Assembly (NCBI RefSeq): GCF_030068475.1
Contig: NZ_JAQOSP010000063.1
Location: 62,001 to 126,000 of the forward strand
Direction: 5' to 3'
Length of the DNA stretch: 64,000 nt
DNA from: Roseofilum acuticapitatum BLCC-M154
GTDB lineage: Bacteria; Cyanobacteriota; Cyanobacteriia; Cyanobacteriales; Desertifilaceae
The stretch's first letter is position 1, and each line of letters opens with the position of its first letter. This document shows, in pieces, positions 1 through 8,245 of this stretch. Under the pieces are notes generated by a model, which was given only the letters and a program-made list of their open reading frames with translations, had not been told where the DNA came from and did not search any database. A program made the translations under genes and the position numbers.

Positions 1-29
1 GACGTTAACGTATTCTACCGAGTAATATA

Positions 30-1592
30 GTGGAGAATTACACGGTTATTCTGAACAGGGCACAACTGAACCCAATTATTGGCGCGATTCAAGGACGACA
101 GTTCCAGGAGGCGCTAAACCGGTGCGGGCAGATTCTCCAGCAAAATCCCCAAAATGGACAGGTTTGGCATCTGTTGGGTGTGACTTACTATAGTGCCGGG
201 GATATTCAAAAGGCGATCGCAGCCTATCAAAATGCCCTTAAGGTTGACCCCAATCAACCGCAAACCCATAATAATCTAGCCACTGCCCTCGCTCAAAGCG
301 ATCGCCCCACGGAAGCGGTAAACCATTATAAACAGGCGATCGCCCTTGCCCCTGACTATACAGAAAGTTACTATAATCTGGCGAAAACCTACAAAACCCT
401 GGGTAACCTGGATTTAGCCCTTGAGAATTACCAAGAAGCCTTAAAACTTAATCCTGACTATACCCAAGCGCGGCAAAATTTAGGCAATCTCTATTTAGAA
501 CAGGGAGACTATGAACCCGCTATTCTTGAGTTAAAACAGGTTATTGATCAAGTTCCCGATCATGCTGGGGTTCACTATAGCCTCGCCTTCTGTTACCATC
601 AACAAAACGAACGCAAAGAAGCGATTTCCCATTACCAAAAAGCGCTAGATCTTAACCCAGACTATACCCAAATTCATGGTCATCTGGCTTCTCTCCTGCA
701 TCAAGAAAACCAGATCGAGCAAGCCATTCCTCACTATGAAACCGCCCTGATTCACGATCCCAACTCGCCCAAATTGCACCACGATCTCGCTGTTGCTCTA
801 AGCGCTCAAAAACAACTGGAAAGGGCAACACAACATTATTATCGCTCCTTAGAACTCGAACCCAATTCACCGGAAGCTCACAATAATTTAGGGGTAACTC
901 TGAGTCAACAGGAAAAATTGGAAGAGGCGATCGCCGAATATCACAGATCCCTAGAACTCAATCCCCATTATGCCGATGCGTATAATAATCTCGCTGTTGC
1001 TCTGGATAAAATTGGAGACTATGATGGGGCGATCGCCGCTTATGAAACTTGTATTCGTCTTAAACCTGACTATGCCGAAGCTCACACGAACCTCGGTATA
1101 GCGCTCTTACTTGCCGGAGATTTTACCAACGGTTGGGCAGAATATGAATGGCGCTATCAATGGCAAACTTCTGGCCATCATAAACCCGTTTATCAGCCCC
1201 GATGGAATGGACATCCATTTAGAGGAAGAACGTTACTCCTCTATTGTGAACAAGGGTTTGGCGACTCCATCCAATTTTTGCGCTATTTGCCTTTGGTGCA
1301 AGAGCTTGGGGGAGAAGTGATTCTCGAATGTCCCCGACTGTTGATCGCATTGTTTGCAGACTTTGTAACAGAACATAGCGCTGATGGATATAAACCCGTT
1401 AGGTTAGTGCCACGGGATCAACCTTTACCCGACTATGATATTTGGGCCCCGTTGATGAGTTTGCCCTATATTTTAGGTACGACTTTAGACACCATTCCCG
1501 CATCTATTCCTTATCTTCGCGCTCCGGTTAGGGCGGGTTTAGGGCATTTACAGCCTTCTGCCTCAGATCCGGTGAGAGGGGGGCGGGTTTAG
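30..1592 (+). CDS. TPR protein with truncated GT9-like domain (5' part of an interrupted gene)
   Basis: About ten consecutive 34-residue TPR units occupy residues ~20-370 (recurring patterns such as NNLG and LNPDYTQA). They run into the start of a GT9/heptosyltransferase-like fold (CEQGFGDSIQFLRYL), which stops abruptly at residue 520. The last ~22 residues are encoded by an inserted GC-rich repeat, and the stop codon lies inside that repeat. The missing half of the fold is found in another frame in the next CDS, so this is probably the 5' part of one broken TPR-glycosyltransferase gene. The GTG start at 30 follows an in-frame stop at 24-26; no strong ribosome site is visible. TPRs normally mediate protein contacts and here probably present the transferase domain. 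The coding assignment is firm. Whether a functional product is made is unknown. Confidence 0.75.
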   Translation: MENYTVILNRAQLNPIIGAIQGRQFQEALNRCGQILQQNPQNGQVWHLLGVTYYSAGDIQKAIAAYQNALKVDPNQPQTHNNLATALAQSDRPTEAVNHYKQAIALAPDYTESYYNLAKTYKTLGNLDLALENYQEALKLNPDYTQARQNLGNLYLEQGDYEPAILELKQVIDQVPDHAGVHYSLAFCYHQQNERKEAISHYQKALDLNPDYTQIHGHLASLLHQENQIEQAIPHYETALIHDPNSPKLHHDLAVALSAQKQLERATQHYYRSLELEPNSPEAHNNLGVTLSQQEKLEEAIAEYHRSLELNPHYADAYNNLAVALDKIGDYDGAIAAYETCIRLKPDYAEAHTNLGIALLLAGDFTNGWAEYEWRYQWQTSGHHKPVYQPRWNGHPFRGRTLLLYCEQGFGDSIQFLRYLPLVQELGGEVILECPRLLIALFADFVTEHSADGYKPVRLVPRDQPLPDYDIWAPLMSLPYILGTTLDTIPASIPYLRAPVRAGLGHLQPSASDPVRGGRV

Positions 1593-1638
1593 AGAGTTTA
1601 TCCTCTTCGTCCTCAGATACGGATAAACCCGCCCCTAC
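1527..1638. repeat. Tandem GC-rich palindromic repeat inserted in a coding sequence
   Basis: Two head-to-tail units begin GGGCGGGTTTAG (1531 and 1581) and share CCTCAGAT[C/A]CGG further in. Only the second unit has the closing arm TAAACCCGCCCCTAC (1624-1638), the reverse complement of the opening arm. The complete unit (1577-1638) is 62 bp. The upstream and downstream coding frames differ by an offset equal to 2 modulo 3, which is what insertion of one 62-bp unit would give. Two more copies lie at 2106-2166 and 2207-2268. Confidence 0.8.
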
Positions 1639-1639
1639 G

Positions 1640-3433
1640 GTGGATGGGGCGATCGCCAAATCGGATAAATTTAAGGTGGGGTTAGCCTGGGGAGGGAATC
1701 CCAACCATGGAAACGATCGCCAACGCTCCTGTAAATTTGCCGAGCTTCTGCCCTTGTTAGACATCGAAGGAATAGACTTTTACAGCTTACAGAAAGGCGA
1801 TCGCACCCAAGAACTAGAAGGGGTAGAAAACATCACTAACCTTGACCCCATAATCCAGGACTTTGCCGACACCGCCAACCTAATTGAGCAACTCGACTTA
1901 ATCATCACCGTCGATACCTCCCTGGTACATCTAGCTGGAGCTATGGGTAAACCCACCTGGCTGTTACTCTCCTTTGTCCCCGACTGGCGCTGGATGCTCG
2001 ATCGCTCCGATAGTCCCTGGTATCCCACCATCCGCATCTTCCGCCAACCCGCACGCAGCGACTGGCATTCTGTCATCAGTGCCGTCAAAACCCAATTAGT
2101 CACCCGTAGGGGCAGGTTCACCCAAGATTTAGAAGATCAACCCAAATTGAAGTTAACCCGCCCCACCATCACCCAGAACACACAATTCATCCCCTCCAGC
2201 GTAAGCGCGGGGGCGGGTTCACGGAGATCTGGGTGGGATAGCGAGGTTATGGGTGAACCCGCCCCTACCGACCCAAATATTACCCAAAATGGTATCGGAA
2301 TTGCTTGGCAACTCGGCAACCACACGGGGTGGGGAATATACGGACTCAATCTAGCCCTGCAATGGGTCAAAAAAACCGAAACTTATCCCCATTTACTGGT
2401 TGCCCCTGGTAATATTAAGAACTTGCACCCCTTGCATCAAATCGCCTTGCGTCAAGTATTTGCAGAAGCCAAAGAAAGGGGCCCCTTACCCAAAGTCAGC
2501 CCCAATATTCCCATCTTACATGGTTTAGGTCATGGGTTTAGAAAATCACCCTTAATGGAGCGTTTACAGGGTAATTCTGCGGTGGGGATTGTGTTTTTTG
2601 AAGATACAGATTTGGACAAGGAGGCGATCGCCAATGCCCAAACCTACGATCGCCTCATTGCCGGTAGCAGTTGGAACACCCAACTGCTCACCAGTGCTGG
2701 ACTCAGCCATGTTGAAACCATCTTACAAGGCATCGATCCTACCCTCTTTCACCCCGCACCTAAACTGGGAATTTGGGGTAAAGAGCGCTTCGTTATCTTT
2801 GCTGGGGGTAAACTCGAATACCGCAAAGGTCAAGATCAGATTGTGGCTGCCTTCAAAGCCTTTCACCAGCGCCATCGGGATGCATTGCTCATCACTGCTT
2901 GGCATAATGGCTGGCCCAGTTTAATGCTCGGCTTAGACACCACTGGCAATGTTACGGGATTACCCCAAGTGAGCCAGAATAAAGAGTTACAGATGATGCA
3001 ATGGTTACAGAAAAATGGTGTACCGGCTGAGGCGGCGATCGCCCTCGGCCCAACCCCCAACTCCCAACTTCCCCCAATTCTCCGGGAAGCTGACGCAGCC
3101 ATATTTACCAGTCGTGCCGAAGGCGGAACCAACCTAGCTGCCATGGAATGTTTAGCCTGTGGCGTTCCTACCATCCTATCGGCGAATACTGGACATTTAG
3201 ACCTACTCAACCGAGGCGCAGGTTACCCCCTAAAAAACCAATCTCCAGTCCCTTCCCATCCCCACTTCCGAGGTACAGAAGGTTGGGGAAACTGCGATAT
3301 TGAAGAAATTCTAGAAACCCTAGAATGGATTTACCAACATCGTAAACAAGCCAAAAAACAAGGTAAGCAATTCGCCAAAATGATGCAAACCTTAACCTGG
3401 GAGAAACAAACTCAGAAATTGCTAAACCAGTAG
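1640..3433 (+). CDS. GT9-like C-terminal half fused to a GT4 glycosyltransferase (3' part of the interrupted gene)
   Basis: Residues ~10-155 complete the heptosyltransferase-like fold begun in the upstream CDS (KVGLAWGGNPNHGNDRQRSC, DTSLVHLAGAMGKPTWLLL). Residues ~215-597 form a GT4-type glycosyltransferase with IFAGGKLEYRKGQDQ at the inter-domain hinge and the donor-site motif SRAEGGTNLAAMECLACG. The ~60-residue linker (about residues 156-210) is mostly translated repeat DNA, with two repeat copies read through in frame. The frame is open from 1532, so GTG 1640 is only the first usable start and the original start was probably the TPR start at 30. Expected role: cytosolic transfer of sugars to a surface glycan or a glycoprotein. 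The substrate cannot be predicted. Confidence 0.75.
   Translation: MDGAIAKSDKFKVGLAWGGNPNHGNDRQRSCKFAELLPLLDIEGIDFYSLQKGDRTQELEGVENITNLDPIIQDFADTANLIEQLDLIITVDTSLVHLAGAMGKPTWLLLSFVPDWRWMLDRSDSPWYPTIRIFRQPARSDWHSVISAVKTQLVTRRGRFTQDLEDQPKLKLTRPTITQNTQFIPSSVSAGAGSRRSGWDSEVMGEPAPTDPNITQNGIGIAWQLGNHTGWGIYGLNLALQWVKKTETYPHLLVAPGNIKNLHPLHQIALRQVFAEAKERGPLPKVSPNIPILHGLGHGFRKSPLMERLQGNSAVGIVFFEDTDLDKEAIANAQTYDRLIAGSSWNTQLLTSAGLSHVETILQGIDPTLFHPAPKLGIWGKERFVIFAGGKLEYRKGQDQIVAAFKAFHQRHRDALLITAWHNGWPSLMLGLDTTGNVTGLPQVSQNKELQMMQWLQKNGVPAEAAIALGPTPNSQLPPILREADAAIFTSRAEGGTNLAAMECLACGVPTILSANTGHLDLLNRGAGYPLKNQSPVPSHPHFRGTEGWGNCDIEEILETLEWIYQHRKQAKKQGKQFAKMMQTLTWEKQTQKLLNQ
2106..2166. repeat. Palindromic repeat copy within coding sequence
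   Basis: The arms GTAGGGGCAGGTTCA (2106-2120) and TTAACCCGCCCCAC (2153-2166) are near-complementary and belong to the same family as the repeat at 1577-1638. The copy is 61 bp and is translated as part of the interdomain linker. Confidence 0.7.
2207..2268. repeat. Palindromic repeat copy within coding sequence
   Basis: The arms GCGGGGGCGGGTTCA (2207-2221) and TGAACCCGCCCCTAC (2254-2268) close a 62-bp unit. Together with the 61-bp copy at 2106 it adds 123 bp, a multiple of three, so the reading frame survives. Confidence 0.8.
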
Positions 3434-3459
3434 GATATTAAAACTTTGTAAACAACCGA

Positions 3460-3489
3460 TTGCCAAGGCTTTCTATATAGCACCATAAT
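3460..3489 (+). promoter_or_regulatory. Candidate sigma-70-type promoter
   Basis: TTGCCA at 3460 and CATAAT at 3484 are separated by 18 bp and lie 36 bp before the ATG of the small exported protein. This is judged by eye only. Confidence 0.3.
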
Positions 3490-3524
3490 GGGAAGTACAA
3501 GTATCTTTAAGCTGAACGTCAAGG

Positions 3525-3893
3525 ATGAAGACTTTATCGTTATGGCCAGTAACTGGGGCGATCGCCTTCAGCGCGATGTTTGCCTTCCTCGGCAACCCCG
3601 CTCTGTCTCAAGAAGAAGAAGGAGTCACCCTAAAAGGGGATTCTTTACAAACCGTAGAGAGTCGTAGCACTCAGGATTTTCCCGGTCTATCTACAGACTC
3701 TTCCATGGGAGTCGATCCGCGCCTATCCAATCAGCGATCGCCTCAAGGGATTCCCCAATTGAGACTCAATGAAAAGGTAGATGTCATGTACAGAGAGAGC
3801 GCCGGATCGGGGGAAGGTCTGGGATTATTTCGCTCTCCTGGTGATGTTCGCCCCTCTGGAACCGTGAATTTGAGATTGCAACTTGAAGAATAA
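3525..3893 (+). CDS. Small exported protein of unknown function
   Basis: 122 residues with a clear Sec signal peptide (MKTL start, hydrophobic stretch to about residue 25, cleavage probably after NPALS). The mature part is polar and acidic, has no cysteines and shows no recognisable domain; it ends in a short amphipathic strand (GTVNLRLQLEE). I do not recognise a family. Its stop codon lies inside the first codons of folC (11-bp overlap), so the two genes are probably co-transcribed and translationally coupled. That says nothing direct about function. A candidate promoter is at 3460-3489. Confidence 0.7.
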   Translation: MKTLSLWPVTGAIAFSAMFAFLGNPALSQEEEGVTLKGDSLQTVESRSTQDFPGLSTDSSMGVDPRLSNQRSPQGIPQLRLNEKVDVMYRESAGSGEGLGLFRSPGDVRPSGTVNLRLQLEE

Positions 3894-5151
3894 AGCATCT
3901 CAATGGGGCCAAGCGATCGCCGATTTGTTACCCCCCCATCAGCATGTGGCGGTTCATCTGGGGTTGGATCGGATTAAGCAACTCTTGGTTGCTTTGGGAA
4001 ACCCCCAAGATCGGGTTCCGGTGATTCATGTAGCTGGAACCAATGGTAAGGGGTCAGTTTGTGCTTATGTCTCCTCGATTTTAACTGCCGCAGGCTATCG
4101 AGTGGGGCGCTATACCTCCCCCCATTTGCGCGATTGGACAGAAAGAATCTGTATTAATGGTGAGAAGATCGCCTTAGAAGACCTCTATCATCTTCTCGTC
4201 CAAGTTTTAGAAGTCGTCAATCCCCAAGATTCTCCCACCCAGTTTGAAGTGTTTACGGCTGCTGCTTGGCTCTATTTTGCCCAAAAAGCTTGTGATGTAG
4301 CCGTGATGGAAGTGGGATTAGGGGGCCGTTTAGATGCGACGAATGTTTGCGATCGCCCCTTAGCTACGGTCATTGTCTCTATTGGTTGGGATCATTGGCA
4401 AGTGTTGGGCCCCACCCTAGGAGATATTGCTAGGGAAAAAGCCGGTATCCTTAAACCCCACTGTCCCGCCATTATTGGTGCTGTTCCTCCAGAAGCGCAA
4501 GCCGTTATCGAGCAACGCATTCAGGAATTAAACTGCCCAGCCATTTATCCCCCACCCGCAGAAGATCTTGGTAACGGAAAAGTCAAGTTTGGCGATCTTG
4601 AGGTTCAACTTCCTTTGGTGGGAGCGCATCAACGGCAAAACTCCGCTTTGGCGATCGCCGCAGTCCAAACCCTACCCCCTTCAGACTGGGTGATTTCTCC
4701 CCAAGCAATCCAACAAGGAATCGCCAATACCCGATGGGCCGGTCGCCTAGAATGGAGTATCTGGAGACACCAGCGCATCCTCATTGATGGGGCCCATAAT
4801 CCCGAATCGGCGATCGTCTTGCGCCAATATCTCGATACCCTAGAATCATCACCCATTCATTGGGTGATGGGAATGCTCTCGACCAAATCCCATACAGAAA
4901 TCTTCCAAATTCTCCTGCGTCCAGGCGATCGCCTCTTCACTGTTCCCATTCCTGATAGCTCTTGTGCCTCCCCCCAAGAGCTATCGGAATTAGCCAAAAG
5001 CCTACAACCGAACTTAAAAAGTAGTGCAGCCTATGACGATCTCTCTAATGCTCTAGATGCGGCCCTGATAGACTCTTCGGGCTTAATTGTACTTTCTGGT
5101 TCCCTATATCTGTTGGGTTATTATTTGTCTCTTGTAGAGGGCAAGGAATAA
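3883..5151 (+). CDS. folC: Folylpolyglutamate synthase / dihydrofolate synthase
   Basis: A Mur-ligase-family ATP-dependent enzyme that adds glutamate to dihydropteroate and to folates in the cytosol. The P-loop (HVAGTNGKGSVCAY) at about residues 49-62 is followed by the folate-family TSPHLRDWTERICI, the VMEVGLGGRLDATN segment, and ILIDGAHNPESA, the start of the C-terminal domain. Length (422 aa) is normal. The start is TTG 3883, overlapping the upstream gene by 11 bp. No ATG lies upstream of the conserved GLDRIKQLL segment, so a rare start codon is needed. Weak coupling to the upstream gene would keep expression low, which suits a vitamin-pathway enzyme (inference). Confidence 0.93.
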   Translation: MKNKASQWGQAIADLLPPHQHVAVHLGLDRIKQLLVALGNPQDRVPVIHVAGTNGKGSVCAYVSSILTAAGYRVGRYTSPHLRDWTERICINGEKIALEDLYHLLVQVLEVVNPQDSPTQFEVFTAAAWLYFAQKACDVAVMEVGLGGRLDATNVCDRPLATVIVSIGWDHWQVLGPTLGDIAREKAGILKPHCPAIIGAVPPEAQAVIEQRIQELNCPAIYPPPAEDLGNGKVKFGDLEVQLPLVGAHQRQNSALAIAAVQTLPPSDWVISPQAIQQGIANTRWAGRLEWSIWRHQRILIDGAHNPESAIVLRQYLDTLESSPIHWVMGMLSTKSHTEIFQILLRPGDRLFTVPIPDSSCASPQELSELAKSLQPNLKSSAAYDDLSNALDAALIDSSGLIVLSGSLYLLGYYLSLVEGKE

Positions 5152-5306
5152 CCCAAAAACGGGCTTTTTTCAGCCATAAATCCCTTCATTGGTAAAGCTT
5201 AATCTCAGCCATAAACTTTACTAAAGAGATAGGGGTGGCTTTTGGTGCAAGCCAGAAAGTTATACTATTGGGTAACCGATCCTTGTATTCTCACCGCCTT
5301 GATCCT

Positions 5307-7040
5307 ATGTCATCCTTAATTAAACCCCGTGATGTCCAAGTCGTTTATCTCGATCATCAAACTACTTTATTGCGATCGCGCACTTGGGATCGTCTCAAAT
5401 TTGAAGTCGAATATTCCCTACAAAAGGGCACAACCGCCAACTCATTCCTGATTAAAAGCGATAAGGTCGCCCTGATCGATCCCCCAGGAGAATCCTTCAC
5501 CGATAACTATATCAAAGCGCTACAAGATCGAGTCGATCTCAAATCCATTGATTATGTGATTGTTCACCACTTTAATCCGAATCGGGGAGCCACCCTGAAA
5601 GCACTGCTCAACTTGGCTCCCCAATTGACTATAGTTTGCTCGAAAGCAGCCAAGTTAGCCCTAGATAAGCTTTGGCAAGAGGAAGATATAGAGGTCAACG
5701 TGCAACTGGTGAACCGGTCAGATCTCGACCTCGACTTGGGTCAAGGTCATCATCTTCAGTTTATCCCCACCCCAACCCCCCGATGGCCTGATGGCATTTG
5801 CACTTACGATCCCCTCTCCCAAATCCTATTTACCGACAAGTTTTTTGGCGCTCATGTCTGTGGGGATCAAGTCTTTGATGAAGGATGGAAACTCTATAGC
5901 GAAGACCGGCGTTATTATTACGACTGTCTCCATGCGACCCAACCTCGACAGGTGCTGACGGCCCTAGAGCGGATGCAGGATAAACCAGCTCGATATTATG
6001 CTCCTGGACACGGGCCCCTATTGCGCTATGGCAAACAGGAGTTAACCCAGCTCTATCGCCATTGGAGTGAGAAGCAAAGCGGACAGGAATTATCGGTGGC
6101 CTTGATTTATGCGTCAGCCTATGGAAATACGGGAACTTTGGCTCAGGCGATCGCCCATGGAATTACCAAATCGAGTGTCGGGGTTGAGTTAATTGATTGC
6201 GAATTGGTCGATCCGGCCGAGATTCAGACCCAGGTAGAAAAGTGTGATGGGTTTATTATTGGTTCTCCAACCTTAGCCGGCCATCCCCCCACCCAAGTGC
6301 AAACTGCTTTGGGAATTGTGCTATCGACGGCGGCAAAAACGAAATTAGCTGGGGTATTTGGGTCGTTTGGTTGGAGTGGAGAGGCGATCGATATTTTGCA
6401 GAGTAAGTTAGAAGATGCAGGGTATCAGTTTGGGTTTGAGCCGATCCGGGTGAAGTTTACCCCCACGGATGGGATTTTACAGCAATGTGAGGAAGCGGGG
6501 ATTGATTTTGCTGGGCAGTTGAAGAAGGATTTGAAACGACGCACCCCCAAGCGATCGGTGAATGTGTCGAGTAGCGATCGCACGGCCCAAGCAGTCGGTC
6601 GGATCGTCGGATCGTTATGTGTGGTTTCGGCCCATCGCGGAGATTTACATAGTGGAATGCTGGCCAGTTGGGTGTCTCAAGCCACGTTTAATCCTCCAGG
6701 GTTAACGGTTGCGGTGGCCAAAGACCGAGCAATGGAGTCTTTAACCCATTCTGGCGATCGGTTTGTGTTGAATATTTTGCCGGAAAATAGTCCCTTAATT
6801 CGCCAGTTTACCCGCAAGTTTGCCCCCGGTGAAGACCGGTTTGCGGGCTTGGAAACAGAAATAGCTGAGAATGGAGGGAAAATTCTCAAAGAGGCTTTAG
6901 CTTATTTGGAGTGTACGGTCGGCGATCGCATGGAATGCGGCGATCATTGGATGGTTTATGCCACCGTTGAGAGCGGTAAAGTCTTCGATCGCACCGGAGT
7001 AACCGCCGTTCACCATCGCAAAACCGGCAGTTATTATTAA
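5307..7040 (+). CDS. flv1: Flavodiiron protein, Flv1-type
   Basis: Cyanobacterial class-C flavodiiron protein: beta-lactamase-like domain (~1-255), flavodoxin-like FMN domain (~260-405, VALIYASAYGNTG) and C-terminal flavin reductase domain (~430-577, GMLASWVSQATFNPPG). This class reduces O2 to water with electrons from photosystem I. The usual iron ligands HxExDH are replaced by HFNPNR, the next His by Arg (TPTPRWPD) and the next Asp by Lys (LFTDKFF). That is the non-canonical pattern of the Flv1/Flv2 subunits, which work with Flv3/Flv4 partners. No partner gene is adjacent, which favours Flv1 over Flv2, since flv2 usually sits in a flv4-flv2 operon. I chose ATG 5307 over the longer GTG 5235 because homology begins at about the DVQVVYLD segment. 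Confidence 0.85.
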   Translation: MSSLIKPRDVQVVYLDHQTTLLRSRTWDRLKFEVEYSLQKGTTANSFLIKSDKVALIDPPGESFTDNYIKALQDRVDLKSIDYVIVHHFNPNRGATLKALLNLAPQLTIVCSKAAKLALDKLWQEEDIEVNVQLVNRSDLDLDLGQGHHLQFIPTPTPRWPDGICTYDPLSQILFTDKFFGAHVCGDQVFDEGWKLYSEDRRYYYDCLHATQPRQVLTALERMQDKPARYYAPGHGPLLRYGKQELTQLYRHWSEKQSGQELSVALIYASAYGNTGTLAQAIAHGITKSSVGVELIDCELVDPAEIQTQVEKCDGFIIGSPTLAGHPPTQVQTALGIVLSTAAKTKLAGVFGSFGWSGEAIDILQSKLEDAGYQFGFEPIRVKFTPTDGILQQCEEAGIDFAGQLKKDLKRRTPKRSVNVSSSDRTAQAVGRIVGSLCVVSAHRGDLHSGMLASWVSQATFNPPGLTVAVAKDRAMESLTHSGDRFVLNILPENSPLIRQFTRKFAPGEDRFAGLETEIAENGGKILKEALAYLECTVGDRMECGDHWMVYATVESGKVFDRTGVTAVHHRKTGSYY

Positions 7041-7046
7041 GGGTTG

Positions 7047-7075
7047 GTAGGGGTAGGTTTGAAACCTATCCCTAC
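7047..7075. repeat. Short palindrome between convergent genes
   Basis: The arms GTAGGGGTAGGTTT and GAAACCTATCCCTAC pair almost perfectly (one mismatch). The palindrome sits 6 bp after the flavodiiron stop and directly touches the stop codon of the next gene on the minus strand. It may act as a bidirectional terminator, although no T-tract follows. It resembles a shortened version of the GTAGGGGCGGGTTTA repeats at 1.5-2.3 kb. Confidence 0.6.
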
Positions 7076-7522
7076 TTATCGGCTCTGTGAGTCGGGGTTA
7101 ATCGGTGCGATATACTCCCTATTGGCGCGAACATAGCAAGTGTAAGTGTTTAAACGCTCATTGGTCTGGCGAGTGTGGATATCCACAAGACCAACAGAAA
7201 CCCTAAGCCAGGGTTTGCCATTCATCAATCTAATGGCATTATCTTGGTTATTGGTAAAAACAGCATCTACCACTGAACCATAGCTAAGAGTGACGACAAC
7301 AGACCCCTGGTCATTGCGACAGTTCAAACCATTGGCATCGGGATCGACCACCAACCATTGTTTATGTGCATAAGTGCCTCGATTTCCCTGCACGCGAGAG
7401 GATTTGAAGTCGCCATTGTTATCGAAATCGGGTACTTCAGTGGCTTGAGCATAGGCGATCGGTGTCCCTGCACTTGACAATAGCAGGAACGAGAGAAGGG
7501 ATAGAATGGGGATTTGCCGCAC
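7076..7522 (-). CDS. Exported SH3-like domain protein, function unknown
   Basis: 148 residues with a Sec signal peptide (MRQIPILSLLSFLLLSS, cleavage near IAYAQA). The mature part contains GLNCRNDQGSVVVTLSYGS, which resembles the start of bacterial SH3 domains (GLNVRSGPGT...) that often bind cell-wall peptides. Two cysteines (in GLNC and YTCYV) could form a disulfide. The ORF is convergent with the flavodiiron gene and lies upstream-to-downstream with the bilin lyase gene on the same strand (34-bp gap), but no functional link is apparent. The SH3 assignment is tentative. Confidence 0.7.
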   Translation of the reverse strand: MRQIPILSLLSFLLLSSAGTPIAYAQATEVPDFDNNGDFKSSRVQGNRGTYAHKQWLVVDPDANGLNCRNDQGSVVVTLSYGSVVDAVFTNNQDNAIRLMNGKPWLRVSVGLVDIHTRQTNERLNTYTCYVRANREYIAPINPDSQSR

Positions 7523-7556
7523 TATAATTTATCTCCTGATCCTTAGATCTTTTAGC

Positions 7557-8108
7557 CTAATCTATCCGTTTTTCCAGATATTGACCAATCATTTGTTCTT
7601 CACCTGCGCGGGAGATAATCGTCTGTCTTGTACGATAGTGTTGGCCGATCAGTTTAATTTCCTCTTCAAATACCGAGCGGTTATATTCGGTGCGTAAGCA
7701 TAGGGTTTGGGGATTGGAGAGAAAATAGGAGGCAGTAACCGGTTTAGAGGTAGCAAAACCGCGATCGCGATACAACAAATTCCCCAAAACTCCAATGATG
7801 GTTTCTCCATCTGACTGTTTTTTCCCCGTAATCGACTCTTGAGAATGCCAACTCACCACAGAACCAAATAAGAGCATGTTTTCATCTTCGAGCTGGTGTA
7901 ACCGTGCTAAATGCCGTAGGGGTTCGCTCCCTTGGGGTAAATAGGTAATTTCAATAATGCTAGAAATTTCTTGGGGGTCTCCATCTGGTAGCGTATAGTA
8001 GCGTCGCTGAGAAGACCAACGTCCTGCTGTTTCTCGGAAAAACCGCTCAGTCTCTTGTTCCTGGGAGGTTTGGAGGGGAGTTGGGGTCAAGTTAGCTGGG
8101 GATATCAT
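7557..8108 (-). CDS. Phycobiliprotein lyase, CpcS/CpeS family
   Basis: The lipocalin-like CpcS/CpeS family attaches bilins to phycobiliprotein cysteines. The characteristic order is visible: FFRETAGRWSSQRRYYTL near residue 25, LLYRDRGFATSKPV in the middle, a late TEYNRSVFEEEIKLIG strand and the family-typical C-terminus RTRQTIISRAGEEQMIGQYLEKRI. Length (183 aa) is typical. ATG 8108 is preferred over the adjacent GTG 8111 because GAGGAG lies eight bases upstream. Within the family it could be CpcS, CpcU or CpeS; sequence inspection cannot separate these. No phycobilisome structural genes are nearby. Confidence 0.85.
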   Translation of the reverse strand: MISPANLTPTPLQTSQEQETERFFRETAGRWSSQRRYYTLPDGDPQEISSIIEITYLPQGSEPLRHLARLHQLEDENMLLFGSVVSWHSQESITGKKQSDGETIIGVLGNLLYRDRGFATSKPVTASYFLSNPQTLCLRTEYNRSVFEEEIKLIGQHYRTRQTIISRAGEEQMIGQYLEKRID

Positions 8109-8245
8109 CACGGTTACTCCTCACGCGAGATTTAAGTTGACGCAATTTCAACCCATATTTGGGGATTTGTGTCAATAACTTTAACTTTTCTTAATATTAT
8201 CGTGGGGTTGGCGATCGTGCAACCTGCTTATCCCCGTCCAAGGGA

